Shown: piece after piece, positions 1 to 11,248 of the stretch
How the letters are laid out: each line of letters starts with the position of its first letter
Numbering within the stretch: the stretch's first letter is position 1
NCBI GenBank assembly: GCA_032358165.1
Contig: JAALGY010000020.1
Location: 1,302,001-1,366,000, forward strand
Reading direction: 5' to 3'
Origin: Diplosphaera chodatii
Taxonomy: Eukaryota; Chlorophyta; Trebouxiophyceae; Prasiolales; Stichococcaceae
DNA: 64,000 nt
Translations under genes and position numbers: made by a program
Notes under the pieces: generated by a model
What the model saw: the letters and a program-made list of their open reading frames with translations, nothing else
Told to the model about the DNA's origin: nothing
Databases searched by the model: none

Positions 1-231
1 CGTGTGCATAAGCAGGTAGGCATCGCATGAAGTGCAGGGAGCTTGACCAACAAGCGGGCCGACGCGATGCAATTGCTTCATTAAGATCCCCGGCATGCTG
101 CTATACTGGGTGGTGTGACGCGGGTCCGTACCCCACAACCATAGTCACTCGGCTTCGCGGGACCGACGGACGTCAGCGTATCTGCAGGGCCAGAGTCTAC
201 CGCAGCGGCGGGCGAGGTAGCTTGGCACATC
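1..231. other. upstream region of the first LPMO gene
   Basis: No convincing exon is seen here. The stretch lies directly before the first LPMO start codon and should hold its 5' leader and proximal promoter. No clear TATA box or other named element was recognised. Confidence 0.3.
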
Positions 232-3200
232 ATGCAGCAGCACCGCATGTGGGTGCTGCTCGCGGTGGCAGTGGGCCTTGCGGCGCAGCTGCCGGCATGC
301 CGCGGCCATGCATACCTCATGGTGCGCGTTTGCAGTAATCCAGGGAGCTGCGAGCTATTTGGCAGTCGGTGCTCTTTCAGAGGTGTAATGAGTGTGGTAC
401 AGAAGTGGATGGACCAGCGGGGATGTTGACCTGACACATACGACCCATGCAGGTGCCGGCTGCGCGCAACTGGCTGCACGCTCACACCCAGGGCTTCTAT
501 GACGAGGTGCGTGTCGCAACGCCTCACTCTTACGCCGGTGGTATGGCTGCTTGTTCACATGCCTGTTGCGGCTTCATGCACACCGTGTTCAGATGTCGCA
601 TCCGAGCCAGATGGGTGCAGACGTAGTGCCGATGATGCCTGGCGCTCGTGCTCTCCGCAGATGTCACTGAATCGCATCGGCACTGGGCTGTGCGGGGGAC
701 AGACGCCAACAGACAGCCGATTCCAGGTGAGTCTGATCGCGTGTTTGCTGACCCTGCGCATGTGACTCTGATGTGTGCATGTACTTGCAATGAACTGCTA
801 ACCGCGGAAGCCATGCATATACTGCGGTGGCCGCACGCTGTGTTGTCTGATGCTGTTCAGGTGGCGCCCATCCCGCCAAAGTCGCCAGCAGATGGCATCT
901 TTGCGCAGGGCACAGTGGTGGCAAACTACACTGAGGTGACCCGGATCTCTGCACACGCTTCATGCAACCCGGAGGCCTGTCTGTCGCTGCAGTCTGTCGC
1001 TGCAGTAGAGATCTGAGAACACGCATGGCCGGTTTCTTTACAACACTCTCTTGTGCGCTGCGCTGCAGGGGCAGGAGGTGCCCATCCGGCTCCACATGTC
1101 CACCGCGCACTGGGGCCGCTTCGAGCTGCGGGTGTGCCCGCTGTCGGACCCCTCACTGGTGAGCCAGCCGCCCTGTGCACGAACCCACGACCGGCACGCG
1201 CCTGCTGATTGCCTGCAGAAAGTGGCAGCGCCTGCAGATGCGTCGCCCTTAACGCAGCGTCGCAGCGGAGCGCAGGTGACGGAGAACAGGGAGCTGACGG
1301 AGGCGTGCCTCGCGGCGCACCCCCTGTACCTGGCGCCCCAGGCGCTGCAGCCAGGTACGCTGCACAGCACGCCCCTGCCAAGAAGCAGCACTGAGCACTT
1401 TGGCTTCCACGGACTGGCTGTCATGCGTTGTGGTACGGCCCTGGTGTACTGGGATCAACACCGCATGCATGCTCACAGGCATGAGCGACCCGACCAAGGC
1501 GCTGAAGGAAACCTACTACTACTTCACCCGCGCGGACCAATTGGCGGCGGATGTGTACACCACGTTCGTGCTGCCGATGGGCGTCACCTGCACTCGCTGC
1601 GTGTTACAGTTCCGGTGGACGACCGGCAACTCCTGCTATGGTGGGCACCCCTGCTGCCAGCTTGCGGACTGTGATCCTCAGCAGCAGCGGTGCCGGCCAC
1701 ATGCAGCTGTGATCCTCTGATGCCTGTTGCTTCGGTGGAAGAGCCGACGGTGCTGAGTGGCTGTGGTTCCGCACTGCAGCTCCGGGCACCAACCACACCT
1801 TCCAGATGAGCGTCACGCCGAACCTGCCGGCGTGCAACCCCAACACATACCTGGACCCCAGCGCCCTGCCGCCGGAGAAATTGTGCGCAGTCTCACCCGT
1901 GGCGCTGCCTGCGCACCCATGTTCCCCTGCTCGTGCTGAACAGCTGGCAGACAGCGTGCACACCAGCCTTCCTGCGCAACAATGCTGCATACTCACACCT
2001 GCTCCCCCTGCGCTGCAGCTGGAACTGCGCGGACATCGGCATTGCGTGAGTGCCTTCCGCATCTGTGTGAGGGTCACTTCCAGCAAAACATCAACAAGAG
2101 CACATGCTGCTGCAGTTTGTTGCACGAGGACGTCTGGACGCATGAACGCAAGGTGTCTCCCCGTTCGTTGTCGAGGCACACGGCAGTCAGGCAGAGTGGT
2201 GGATGTGCAGGCGCCTGACCGGCGCACGCGACCCGCCGCCGCCGAGCCCGCCGCCGCTGCCGCCGAGCCCGCCGCCGCGCAGGGCGCCGCCCCCCAGCCC
2301 GCCGGCCCGCGAGCCGCCGTCGCCGCCCAACCCGCCCCCCAGGGCGCCCCAGCGCTCCCCGCCCTACGCGCCGTCAACCGGTACACCACCGCCCATCATG
2401 CGCAGCCTGCCCTGCACGGTGCTGGTGCTTGGCCTGCATGTGCTCAGCGGGTGCACTCGTGGCATGATATTTGCACTTCTTTGCTGCCCAGTCAGCCGCA
2501 GACGCACTGATCATCAGGGTGCTGACGGTGGCATGTGTCATGGGTGTGCTGCAGGGCCGCTGTTCAATGCTAAGAAGCCGCCGCCACCACCGAGGAAGCC
2601 CCCGCCCCCGCCCCGCCAGCTGCCGGCCGCCTGCCGCGGAAAGTGAGTTCCACAGCACCTGCCGTACCATTTCATCAGCATACACATCCATCCATCAGCG
2701 CACTCCGGTGTCCTGAGCCAGGTGCTGATGGCCCAGAACCATCCTCTCACCACCATGCAGTGACAGGACCGAGGTCCACCTGTGCAGGTGTGCCACCCCG
2801 AAGCCAACGAAAAAGCCGCCGCCGCCTCCCAAGAAGCCACCACCGCCTCCTAGGAAGCCGCCGCCGCCGTCCAAGCGGTCACCGCCACCGCCACGGAGGG
2901 TCCTGGCACCGGCAACGGTGGGCTGCTGGCTCTGTGAAAGCAGCCTGCTGAAAGTGATATAAGTCAGGGTCGAGATTGTGTTTCACATCACTGTGTCACA
3001 AATGTGTGCGTGTACTGAGTGTGTAATATCTATAAAAGTGGCTGTTTGTTGCGCAGGTGGCACCCCCTCCGGCAGTGCCAAAAGCCACCAGCAGCCTGAA
3101 GACGGCTCTTGTGTGGGGACAGTGCGGCGGCAGGTGGAACAACCCAGCATATCCTAGTGAGTTCATTTGATCAAATATCGCTGCAAAGCGGAAGAGCCTG

Positions 3201-3397
3201 TGAGCTGGTATCATCTTGATCATACTTCTTGAGGTTGCTGGATGGTGTCACCAACAGTGCGGGCCGCTAAGTGTGATGAACTTGTGTGTCCCCAACCAAC
3301 AGGCGACACGCTGTGGCTGGACACCCAGTGCGAGTTCGGGTCGCACTGCGAGCGGCAGAACGAGGGCTACTGGCAGTGCAAACCCGACGTGAACTAA
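232..3397 (+). CDS. secreted AA15-type lytic polysaccharide monooxygenase with C-terminal CBM1 (copy 1)
   Basis: A copper-dependent oxidative enzyme expected to cleave cellulose or chitin outside the cell. Fourteen exons (232-321, 453-506, 661-726, 861-935, 1069-1158, 1276-1354, 1479-1640, 1744-1882, 2019-2045, 2211-2380, 2555-2642, 2788-2953, 3057-3156, 3303-3397) stay in phase and give about 466 residues. A signal peptide ends in PACRG, so the mature protein starts with His (HAYL), the first ligand of the histidine brace. The second brace His lies in STAHWGRFELRVCP, and the AA15-like signature CTRCVLQFRWTTGNSCYG follows. A Pro/Lys-rich linker (runs of P4-5 with RK or KK) leads to a CBM1: GQCGG, then three more Cys and GYWQC at the end. 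The exon at 2788-2953 has the least certain 3' end. The family assignment is from motifs; the substrate is not shown. Confidence 0.87.
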
Positions 3398-4772
3398 GGG
3401 ACACAGCAGTTGCTAATTAAAACATCGACAAGGTGTCAACACAGCATCAGGATTAAACATTTTGACCGGATGCGCACTAGACATTTGGTTTCAGACACGA
3501 AGTATGCAGATAGATTGACGTTTGCAGTGGTTTGAACCATCAAGGTGATCTCGGTAGCGTCAGCACCATTGCTGTCAGGCATGTTGTCTTGACCTTCTTT
3601 GGCAGCGGCACGTTCTGAGTGGTTTTGTAGGATGCAGAGAGACCCGAGCGTTGCAGTCTGCTGTGTGCTCATAAGCTTGACCTGTTGCTCTACCCTGACT
3701 TATGCACACTATGTCAACAGCTGTTGATAAATGCGATCAGCTTCGTGGCGCTCCACTGTGCGACATCCGAACGACCGAGGAGAAGCTTGAGCTACCACCA
3801 GCCAGGCCCCATCCTTTGCACTCCTGCAGTATTATTCCTGCTTCCATGACTCATCGATCGCTGCATCCAGTACGAGCAGGTCTGACCCACGCGCCCGATG
3901 CCACCTACATTGCATGCGGCACTCGCCCCGCCTCGCATCAGTAACTTCCAAATTTATAGCTGCAACCGTCTTTGGCAAGCTGTTGGGTTGAACCGCTGGC
4001 TACCCCTGAGGCGAAGAATTGGTGGGTGTGCGATCCCCTGCCAGCTCAACAGCAATCTGACCGCCAGCACAGGGACGCACGAGCTGGTGTCTCAAACACA
4101 CGAGGTGACTGCATTATTTACTGTGTACTCATTGCAGCCGATAGCAGCTGTGGCATCATGCGGTGCACCACGACGTCGTAGTAGGCGTTGAGGTAATCGC
4201 CGAGGTCAGGGCGTCGCAGCCGAAGCTCGGCGATAATATCACACGGCACCTGCTCGTAGCCGTGCTGGGTGGCTGAAGGGTCGATGGCCGCACCGCTGTC
4301 GCCTGTTGGCAGATCGGCCCCCCCTGCTCGCACATGCTGTCGGCTGAGCACAGCCGTCGGCGGCAGGCGCCGCCGCAAACAGCTTGACCATTTGCTTCGT
4401 GGAACTGATACCGCATCGCGAATCGGATTTGGGCGGCGTCTGACCGTCCGAAGCAGAGCGGCACCCCACGCGTTGAGCTCTGCATCTGCGGCATCCCAGC
4501 CCGAGGGCAGCAGCCGGGCGTCTCATCATCTGCCGTCAACACATGCCTCGAAGTGAATCTGATAGCTACGTTGCAGCGGTGGCTACGTCGGGTGGGCACT
4601 GCTGCAGGTGTCATTGCAGTGCTGGGGAGGCTCTGAGGTTCATCTGTCACAGCGGTGCGGCTTTTAGATGCTCGACTCCCGACCTTCCTTGCTCAACTCC
4701 CCACATTTCCGCTGTGCAGGCGTTGGGGTTGTGAGTCTTTCCGTTTCAGGGGGCGTAGCGGCAGCACACAGG
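3398..4772. other. intergenic region with a possible small minus-strand coding stretch
   Basis: Separates the two LPMO genes and holds the 3' end of the first and the promoter of the second. On the minus strand at about 4118-4560 there are coding-like stretches, for example one containing PDLGDYLNAYYDVVVHRM before a stop near 4118. They fall in different frames, and I could not link them with good splice sites or name a family. It could be a small gene, a decayed gene or chance. Confidence 0.25.
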
Positions 4773-7557
4773 ATGGAGCAGCGGCGTACCGTGCTGGCGC
4801 ACATGGCGATAGTGCTCTGCCTTGCAGTCCAGCTACCCAGGTGTCATGGGCACGCGTACCTCGCGGTGAGCTTTATACACATAGCGCATCCTCGCCAGCG
4901 TGGGCGTTCTGTGCAGTGACACCGCTTCCCTGCAGATGCATGGGATTCATACTGGCAGGATGCACCTGCAGGATCCCATAGCCCGCAACTGGCTGCACGC
5001 CCACCAGCAGCCAACCAATTTCTATGACGAAGTAGGTTCCTCTCAGAAGCTGAACTGAGTGCGCAAGCATGCTTGACCGCGAGTTGTTTGCCTTGAGGGG
5101 AGGCTGTCGCATGGGGCAGAGCTGACGCTGTGTAGTCCCGACTGCAGATGTCGCTGAATCACCTCGGCACCGGACTGTGCGGCGGGCAGCGAAGCACGGA
5201 CAGCCGGTTCGCAGTGAGTCTCTGTATGATGAAAAAAATTTGAGCTGTGGCGCTGTGACAGCACCCTACTGGGCGAACATGCTGCCGCCCGCGCCGCCCA
5301 TCTGTGCTGCTGGTCACAGTTCATGTGTGGTTGCGGACAGGTGGCGCCCAGCCCAAAGAGGACGGCAGATGACGGCGTCATGGCCACAGGGCAAATAACA
5401 AAGACATACACCCAGGTGTCATTTCGACGCATGCCTTGCTGCTGCTGTCGCCATTGTGTACGCTACACTCATGCTGGACTGCACTGGCTTCTGGTATGAG
5501 TCGCACTTCCATGCTACAGGGCCAGGAGATCAAGGTCCGCATCCACATCTCAACGGCGCACTGGGGCCGCTTTGAGCTGCGGCTGTGCCCGCTGAGCGAC
5601 GCCTCGGCGGCCACCGAGCGCAAGCAGTTCACAGAGGCGTGCCTGGCGCAGAACCCGCTGTACCTGTCACCTAAATCATATCAGGCCGGTGGGTGGCAGA
5701 AGGCTGCGGTGTCCAGTTCTGCCGTACATCAGATGGCTGTGCTTTGTTGAGCGTGTGCAGGGGAGGACAACAGGGGTTGCAAAAGGCGGCAGACATGACA
5801 TCCGCTGCCATTCGCCCAGTCTGTTGACTGTGAGCTGCTGCATCATCTTGTGTGCATTACGTCTGCAGGCATTACGGATGCAAGCAAGCGCTACTACTAC
5901 TTCACGGTTGCCGACCAGGTTTGTATTTGTAAAAGTTTTTTTACATTATTCAAGTGTTATAATTATTATATTTAAAAATCTAAAAAAAATTCAATGGTAA
6001 AACTTTTTTTGGGTAACACAATCTCCAGACGGCGGCGGACGTGTATGCCACCTTCATCCTGCCCAAGGGTGTCACATGCACGCGCTGTGTAATGCAGTTC
6101 CGATGGGTAACTGGCAACTCCTGCTACGGTGAGCAAGCCCTTGGGTTGACTGACTGTCACTATGCAAACAATTGTTCAGCCATATGCCTGACTCTAGACA
6201 GCCATCAATGCCAGTTGGCCAAGCTGACGGCATCTGCTTATGCCGGCGCAGCACCTGGCACAATCGAGTCCTGGAAGCAGAGCATAACGTATAACATACC
6301 ACAGTGCCCTCAGGACTACCTGTCGCCGAAGTCGCAGCCAGAGAAATTGTGCGTGCATTTGCATCTGCACCGCATGAAGCAATCCAGTCGTCCTGTTCAA
6401 TGCTGTCGATGTGCATGGCGGTTGCGTCATGTAATGGTGTCTGAGCACTGGTGTCGGCTGACAACTGCACCATTGCTGCTGCAGCTGGAACTGTGCCGAC
6501 ATCGCCATCAAGTGAGTATCGCATGTTTACCAACGTTTTACTGACAACCTGATGACCCCTTGGTTCAGCTCTGGCGTGACGTCAAGCTGTAGTATCCGTT
6601 TTACAGCACAGCACGTACTACAGTAGGATTCATGCCTGATGATTGCTCACCTGCTACCTTTGACAGGCGCGCCGGTCCCACGCCAGCCCCCACAAAGCCC
6701 AAGCCAACACGTGAGTGCGTTGAGCACACCAAACTTGCATGCTCTGCTGTGCTGTTGTCAGAGACTGCCGGTAAACAATGGGGCCGCAGTCAAACCCCCT
6801 GATGACCCAGCTCCTTCTCTGCACACAGCCGAGCCCAAACCCACACCCAAGCCCAAACCTACAGTCAAGAAGCCCGTGCCGACGCCAAAGCCCACGCCGC
6901 GCAAAGTTCTGACGCCGACAAAGGCGCCTGCCCCCACTGTCAAGGCGCCGACTCCGACTGCAAAGGCTCCAACCCCGGCTTCGAAGGCTCCAACTCCGGT
7001 GAGCATCTTGAGGGAAAGATTGAGAATAATGTCATACTGAGATGCATGATGGTCGTGCAGCCGGAGCAGTGGCAAGCATATACAGGGCATTCGTCTGGCT
7101 GAGGACTGTCGCAAAACATGGACTGCCACAGGAGTGGTGTGGCTTGCTGTTGCCACCCGAAGTGCTGACAGCTGCCTGTGCACCTCCGCAGAGTACTACC
7201 GCCCCTGTATTGGTGGGTACCTCCGCCCCTGTGCTGGTGGGTGGCAAGAAGGTGGCGCCCGCATGGCAGCAATGTGGTGAGTGCCGCTGCTGCCGACCGT
7301 CTCACCGCCTTGTACGCTGCACTCATCAGGCCCTGGCATGTCATGCAGCTGTACCCATAATATTGTCGGGGTTTGCCTCCCCAATGCCCTCAGCTGCACT
7401 GTGTGCGAACTGTGAAACGTTGGTTGTGTTGTGCTCAGGGGGCCTGTGGGGCAACCCTGCATATCAGGGGGTCGACGCGCCATGGCCAGACACTATGTGC
7501 GCGGCGGGTTCGACCTGCACCAAGATGAGCTCCGACTACTATCAGTGCCGCGCCTGA
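4773..7557 (+). CDS. secreted AA15-type lytic polysaccharide monooxygenase with C-terminal CBM1 (copy 2)
   Basis: Tandem paralogue of the gene at 232-3397, with the same order: signal peptide, AA15-like LPMO, linker, CBM1. Thirteen exons (4773-4865, 4972-5031, 5148-5213, 5341-5415, 5520-5688, 5869-5918, 6029-6128, 6198-6348, 6485-6511, 6667-6710, 6829-6998, 7192-7276, 7439-7557) keep phase and encode about 402 residues. The leader ends in RCHG before the mature HAYL terminus. The second brace His is in STAHWGRFELRLCP. The linker is Thr-Pro-Lys rich with repeated KAPTP units, unlike the poly-Pro linker of copy 1. The CBM1 has QQCGGLWGNPAY, four Cys and a terminal DYYQC. The intron between the GQE and TER exons of copy 1 is absent here, while an AT-rich intron splits the YYYFTVADQ exon. 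The catalytic core after GNSCYG diverges most between the copies. Confidence 0.87.
5919..6028 (+). other. AT-rich intron in LPMO copy 2
   Basis: This 110-base intron is strikingly AT-rich, with long T and A runs, and sits between GC-rich exons. Copy 1 has no intron at the matching position. It looks like a recently gained or recently invaded intron. The donor is GTTTGT and the acceptor CTCCAG. Confidence 0.6.
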
Positions 7558-8270
7558 GCATGGCGAGACATGCGCGTACCACCCAAAGCCGTAGAAAGAG
7601 GGCTTGGCTAGTCCCGAAGGCAGGGTCTGGCCACCCCGTGCAGAGGCCAGGAGTCCAAATGCAGAAACTGCTGCACCTCAGCTGCCGGGAATGCTGAGCA
7701 CCTGCATGGACTGCTGAGGTAGAGGCAGCCAATACCGGTGGCATGCCAGCTGGATATGTTGACACCAATTCAGTCTATTTGTCTGCTGCTTCAACAGCAG
7801 CACAACATGAAGTATTGAAGGGAGAGACAAAGACTTCAGCATCTGCTCTCGGGAAAGCAGTGTAGGTAGCGGCAGCCGTGATGACAGTGTGAGATTACAG
7901 TAGCTAGGCAAAGATGCGCAGTGATCAATTTGCAGCGAGTTGATTGCAGCGCAGATAATTATGCTTCCTGGCCGGGCAGACATGCTTTCGACAATGCAGC
8001 ACTCATGTGATGCTACAGATAGCTCAGTGGGTTGCAGTTGTGCAACCACAGGTATTGTTTGACCATGTCGTTTCAGTGTTTTGTGTGCAGCAGCAATGTC
8101 ACTGTCCAGGCAACGTCGTTTGCTTGCCAACATTGCTTGCTGTCTGCTGGGGACCTCTACAAGGTGTGTTCTAGGTTGAGTCAGTCCCCTGAGTGTATGT
8201 CAATGTGCATATGGATCGACAGCCTCATGTTCGGCATGCATCTGCAGCCGCGAAGGAATCCATGAAGGCC
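7558..8270. other. intergenic region after LPMO copy 2
   Basis: Holds the 3' untranslated part of the second LPMO gene. I see no exon with good splice sites or a recognisable motif. Open frames here are short and low in coding character. Confidence 0.3.
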
Positions 8271-8385
8271 GAGTTCTATGATGTATGCTGCAGACCAGTA
8301 GAGTTCAAGGCGAGCCTCTGCTGCGGCCGCACGGTCCCCTGCATCGCCTTTGTGTCCCCTGACCACCGCCTGAAGCTTCCTTGTA
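8271..8385 (+). pseudogene. orphan copy of a gamma-glutamylcyclotransferase-like exon
   Basis: The frame reads CRPVEFKASLCCGRTVPCIA followed by FVSPDHRL. This is nearly the same as the exon at about 45.72-45.84 kb on the minus strand (RPVEFMASLYSGGTVPCIAF, then VSPDHRL). The similarity extends a little into the upstream intron (GGCCGAGTT and TGCTGCAG are shared), so this is a genomic copy rather than a retrocopy of spliced RNA. The other exons of the parent gene were not found nearby. It is probably a dead fragment, though use as an exon of a neighbouring gene cannot be excluded. Confidence 0.6.
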
Positions 8386-10176
8386 TGTAAGGGTGTAAAC
8401 TCATCGAAGGTCGTCTGGCTTGAATTCAGCCTGGTCGGCTCTTGGCAAAGCTGGCACCGCTGACAGGGCCTGTGGCAGCCCCGCCGTCTGCAACCGCAAT
8501 ATCGGATGTCGTGAAGCACTGTGATGGTGCAAACGAGACACAGATGGCACTTCTCCGCCAGCACTGCAGTGTGACAATGGCGTCATGGCAGAGAGCAACT
8601 CCGCCATCACCTGCATCGGGGGTCTTGTCGGAGGGCGGCGGTGCAGCGCTCAGCCTCGACATCGCGGCGCCTTGGCCACCTGGGCACATCGCCATAAGGC
8701 TGTCATTCAACGGCTGTCGGTGCGCCAGTTTGCGGAGACAACCGTCACACGGCAGTGCCGACACACATGCCGGATGCTGCAGGCACACGGTGCCGTGTGG
8801 GGTATGGCACGGCATGGTGCCTGACGTGTTGGTGCATACTTAAACATCAGAGGCGACCGTCTGATGCGGCACCTGCACCTGGTTCGGCGGGGTTGGCGGG
8901 TGCAGACGGTGTCTCACTGGCTCCTGGTCCGCCACCGTGGCTGGACTTCGTCTCGTCGTCGTACACATCTACAGAGCAGTGCCACTATAATGGAGTTGGG
9001 CTCAGATTGAGCACGGACACAGCGTGGTGGCAAGTATCGCTTACAGCCGCCACGTGACCCTGTGCCACCCACTTTGTTGCTCCAGTCCGCACCACACCGT
9101 CCGCTGGAGGTGTTACAAGTACAGGAACCGGGTGTACATGTGCATTTGCCAGGGACACAGCGACCACCTGCTGCAACATGCTCCGGTGTTGGAGGCGCGC
9201 AGGGCAGGCCGGGCTTACCGGCAGCAAGCCACTCGTCCACAGCTGCATGCAGCAGCAAGCTTTCTACGTATATATATTGGGACCTCCACGATGCTGCAAC
9301 AGCTGGTTGGGCCACTACTTTAGCAGGCGAAAACATGCATGCATTGGCCAGTGGCGTCCCTCGCATCGGTGCCGCCTCTGCACATTGTCAGATCAGCATG
9401 TGCCAGCATGCAGGCCGCCTACAGATACAAGGAGGCTGCACGGACTAAGCATAGCTCACTCATGCCAGTGAGCATCTTTGGGGACATGCCAAGGGCCTCC
9501 GCCATCATGCTGGGCAGGTTCTCAGGGCTGATCACACTGTAGCCGCTTGCTCCAGCGTAGTGCGTTGGTTTCGTAGGCGCTGCCATAGCCTCCGTCTGGA
9601 ATCGTCTGCGAACCACGGTGCCACTGCCCACTCCCAGGCCTGCAGATGCATTCAAACCGGATGCCGGCACGCACGAATGTCACTATTGGGCCAATAATGC
9701 TCACGACATCGTTGCAGCCGACTGCTTTTGCTGCACTGATCCTTGCAGCAAGCTTGATGAGGTTCAAATCGAGACTCAAGATGCGTGCAAGCATGCAACC
9801 AGCACTGGGTCCCCTCACCCGCCCACCGGCAGATTAATCGGTGGCGTCGGTGGGGCCACAGTTGGCCGCACGCACGTCGGGTCGCAGGGGCAGGCATGAG
9901 TCCATGCCACTCCCACTGGTGGTCGGGTTCAACACGGTCACGCGGCAGGCCCGACCACTACTGTCACGGATCTCAAGGGCGAGATGGAAACTGTCGCGGG
10001 GCCGGTGTCGAGCGCAGCTGCCCAAAAGTCCCAGGCCTGCACGTTGATCCTGCATACGTTGCCCCGCATTGATAGTACTGTGGCAGGATTGACAGTCTCG
10101 ATCCATCTCACTCACTTGCGCATGTGCCGACACGAGTGAGCAGTCGTTTTCCTGACAGCTGGCTTGACTGTTGCAG
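8386..10176 (+). other. unresolved region, perhaps 5' exons of the zinc-fold gene
   Basis: Several plus-strand stretches rich in Pro, Thr, Ala and Gly (about 8450-8600, 8860-8960, 9065-9250, 9610-9890 and 9950-10070) may be amino-terminal exons of the gene whose C-terminus lies at 10177-11248. No chain of splice sites could be fixed. On the minus strand, 9419-9670 is open and partly coding-like, with a stretch containing SPENLPSMMAEALGMSPK, but no family was recognised and no second exon was found. Confidence 0.3.
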
Positions 10177-11248
10177 GCGTGCACTCACCGACCGCCATCA
10201 TGCTTGGCCCAACAGCCGTTGAGGCACTGCCTTTTGATGATCCCTACGCAGATGCACAGGGCCGTGACGTGGGTGGCCGGGCACCAAGCGCTTGTGGGGC
10301 GCTGCTACCAGCCTCTGCCAATGTGACCTGGATGCAGCAGCCGGAGCCAGTCAGCATCAGGCGCGGGCGTCACATCGTGCGGGGAGCTGCTACCAAGCAG
10401 GAGGCTGTGGCGTACGCCATGTGCCAGTTGTTCGCCGGGGCCTTGGATCGGGTGAGTGCCGGCCGTTGCAATTTGACCACGCCATGGCTACATGTGCGGA
10501 ACTGCGCATGACCGAGCGGGCAGGCGGCAACAGGCAAAAGGTGGAATGCATACAACGTCACATGATAAACTTGGAGACCATAGGGCTACACGCTCTAAAC
10601 AGCGATGCACCCGTCTTTATGCCAGGACAAGATCAGGGTGGGGCGTGCGCTCTTCGACGGGGTCACCGTCTCCCTTTGCATCATCTGCGAGGACGCGAGT
10701 ATGCTCGATGAGCAGGGGTACCCCAGGTGCGGTCTTTTCCCTGGCACAATGGCGTGCATACTGCTTCCTGCGCATGGTGAAGGGGCTGTGGCCATGCCAT
10801 TGCGGCTGCGACCTGAGCTAGAACACGGCTGCGTGCAGTGTCACCCCACCCGGCGCCCCAAGCCAGGACACGTACGCCAAATGGACGCTGCTGATGCGGC
10901 CAGAGACGCGGGTGGCGTGGATCGACATGCTGCAACATGGCATCCACCCCGAAGCTTCCCGCCGCTGCCACAACAACCAGTGAGAGCAAATCAGCCAGCG
11001 GACTGATGCTCGCTTACATGAACTCTGCCCTGCCATCTGTGGAACAGTCAGTGAATGTTTGAAGCCATGCATGCAGGTGCATCAACCCTGCACACTTCTC
11101 GGTGGACGAGGAGGAGCTGAAGTTGTCGCGCGAGGAGGTATGCAAGCCGCTGCTGTGCCGCCTGCTAGCTGGCGGGCAAATCACCTGTCCATGCCACAGC
11201 CACCCCCCAGGAGCGAAGTGCATGCTGCCAGTGGTGCCAGAGGGGTAG
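10177..11248 (+). CDS. protein with I-PpoI-like zinc-binding endonuclease fold, C-terminal exons (5' end unresolved)
   Basis: Four exons chain in phase: 10177-10451, 10626-10726, 10839-10979 and 11077-11248 (stop TAG at 11246). The last two encode RRCHNNQCINPAHF and, further on, CPCHSHPPGAKC. These match the two zinc sites of the His-Me finger homing-endonuclease zinc-loop family (I-PpoI type, Pfam zf-His_Me_endon). In I-PpoI the catalytic His lies two residues before the first of these cysteines; here that position is Arg. No Asn is evident where the metal-binding Asn would be expected. The fold may therefore be kept for DNA or protein binding rather than cutting. The upstream exons contain TKQEAVAYAMCQLFAGALDR and have no named domain. 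The start codon was not found. The family call is an inference from motif spacing. Confidence 0.55.

Noticed and set aside
1604..2389. A 261-codon open frame on the minus strand
   Set aside because: It is antisense to the Pro-rich exons of LPMO copy 1; GC-rich Pro codons on one strand create long Gly/Arg/Ala frames on the other.
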